Below, piece by piece: positions 7,887-8,164 of a stretch of DNA of 8,164 nt. Positions within the stretch are counted from its first letter, which is position 1, and every line of letters begins with the position of its first letter. The notes under the pieces are model-generated. The model did not search any database, had not been told where the DNA came from, and saw nothing but the letters and a program-made list of their open reading frames with translations. Source of the stretch: Aquificaceae bacterium (GTDB lineage: Bacteria; Aquificota; Aquificia; Aquificales; Aquificaceae); assembly GCA_015490215.1 (NCBI GenBank), contig WFYH01000238.1, positions 1 to 8,164 on the forward strand, written 5' to 3'. A program made the position numbers and the translations under genes.

Positions 7887-7911
7887 ACTCGGGGAATTTA
7901 TAGAAAATTTT

Positions 7912-7954
7912 GCGGGCTAAACCCCATATCTAAAGTGCGGGGACTAAAGCCCGC
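7912..7954. repeat. Palindromic block with three CTAAA repeats (IS200/IS605- or REP-like)
   Basis: GCGGGCT at 7912-7918 pairs perfectly with AGCCCGC at 7948-7954. Inside, CCCC (7922-7925) can pair with GGGG (7939-7942) around a 13-nt loop. CTAAA occurs three times, at 7917-7921, 7930-7934 and 7944-7948, spaced 13-14 nt apart, and alternative small hairpins with CTAAA in the loop are possible. Short GC stems around a CTAAA/TTTAG core are common at the subterminal hairpins of IS200/IS605 elements and in related REP palindromes. That origin is an inference from style, because no transposase is seen. The block lies upstream of the pseB -10 box, so it could instead act as an operator. It has no T-run on the minus side and only a distant one on the plus side. 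Confidence 0.5.
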
Positions 7955-7979
7955 CTGCGTAAGCAGTTTCAGAATTTTT
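7955..7979 (+). other. Small GNRA-tetraloop hairpin followed by a T-run
   Basis: CTGC (7955-7958) pairs with GCAG (7963-7966) around GTAA, a GNRA-type tetraloop, directly after the larger palindrome. TTTTT follows at 7975-7979, 8 nt after the stem. As RNA on the plus strand the two hairpins in tandem could form a compact structure, such as the end of a transposon-associated RNA or a weak terminator. The 4-bp stem alone is too short to be sure. Confidence 0.25.
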
Positions 7980-7988
7980 GCACCTTAA

Positions 7989-8164
7989 AAACCTTCGAAT
8001 CGTTCTGCTCAAATCGTTTTAGACAAGCTTGTAGTAGCTTTTAAAAATGCATTCAATGGAAAAGTTACAATAGAAAAGTTAGCTTTCCAAAGTTTAGACC
8101 AAAAACAAAAGAGTATCTTGGAATACAAAGCCAGAAGGAGGAGGTCCTCAAGCTCTTTGGTTGA
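7989..8164 (+). pseudogene. Unrecognised short reading frame at right edge, probably decayed or partial
   Basis: After a TAA at 7986-7988 the plus strand is open in one frame to the window edge (about 58 codons). It encodes a Lys/Gln/Leu-rich peptide with segments such as LDKLVVAFKNAFNG and LDQKQKSILEYKA that look like real helical protein. There is no ATG, GTG or early TTG in this frame; the only TTG is at 8118. From 8133 the frame turns into Arg-Arg-Arg-Arg then Ser-Ser-Ser-Ser. The frame one base back reads QKEEVLKLFG and stops with TGA at 8162-8164. This suggests one frameshift in the purine run at 8133-8144, together with a missing 5' end. The DNA is clearly A+T-richer than the genes to the left. 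I cannot name the family. It may also be non-coding, or the frame may simply continue past the window. Confidence 0.3.

Noticed and set aside
7911..7954. CRISPR repeat or array
   Set aside because: The CTAAA repeats are only 5 bp, 13-14 nt apart and limited to one palindrome; there are no repeat-spacer units.

Overview
The window looks like chromosome from a thermophilic member of the Aquificaceae (a Hydrogenobacter/Thermocrinis/Aquifex-type bacterium). This is inferred from the long 986-residue SecA with charged insertions, the Lys/Glu-rich proteins, heavy use of AGG/AGA and ATA codons, and tight overlapping gene packing. I recognise this style rather than having matched it to a named genome.

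Layout. Positions 1-24 hold a GC-rich hairpin with a T-rich tail, probably the terminator of an upstream gene. A plus-strand unit follows: secA (preprotein translocase ATPase), mtnA (methylthioribose-1-phosphate isomerase; its start overlaps the end of secA) and, 10 bp later, a GNAT-family acetyltransferase. The acetyltransferase ends 14 bp inside the 3' end of a convergent minus-strand unit. In transcription order that unit is pseB, pseC, a MoeB/ThiF/HesA-type E1-like adenylyltransferase, and an unrecognised 112-residue helical protein. pseB and pseC overlap by 4 bp.

How the genes fit together. PseB and PseC catalyse the first two steps from UDP-GlcNAc toward pseudaminic acid, normally used on flagellin or surface glycans. 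The remaining steps (PseH, PseG, PseI, PseF) are not in the window. The E1-like protein carries the residues expected for adenylating a MoaD/ThiS-like C-terminus and fits sulfur-carrier chemistry for molybdopterin or thiamin. It has no obvious biochemical link to pseBC and may have its own promoter. The secA-mtnA-GNAT unit joins protein export, methionine salvage and an unknown acetylation, which looks like compact packing rather than one pathway.

The right edge (about 7869-8164) is the least ordinary part. It has a TATAAT box very close to the pseB start. Upstream of that is a 43-bp palindromic block with three CTAAA repeats, resembling the ends of IS200/IS605 or REP-like elements. Next comes a small GNRA-loop hairpin, then A+T-rich DNA with a short open frame that lacks a normal start and looks decayed or cut off. 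I see no CRISPR array, tRNA, rRNA or intact mobile element, and no clear new multi-gene system. The best leads are the right-edge palindrome with its broken frame, and the unknown helical protein next to the E1-like enzyme.
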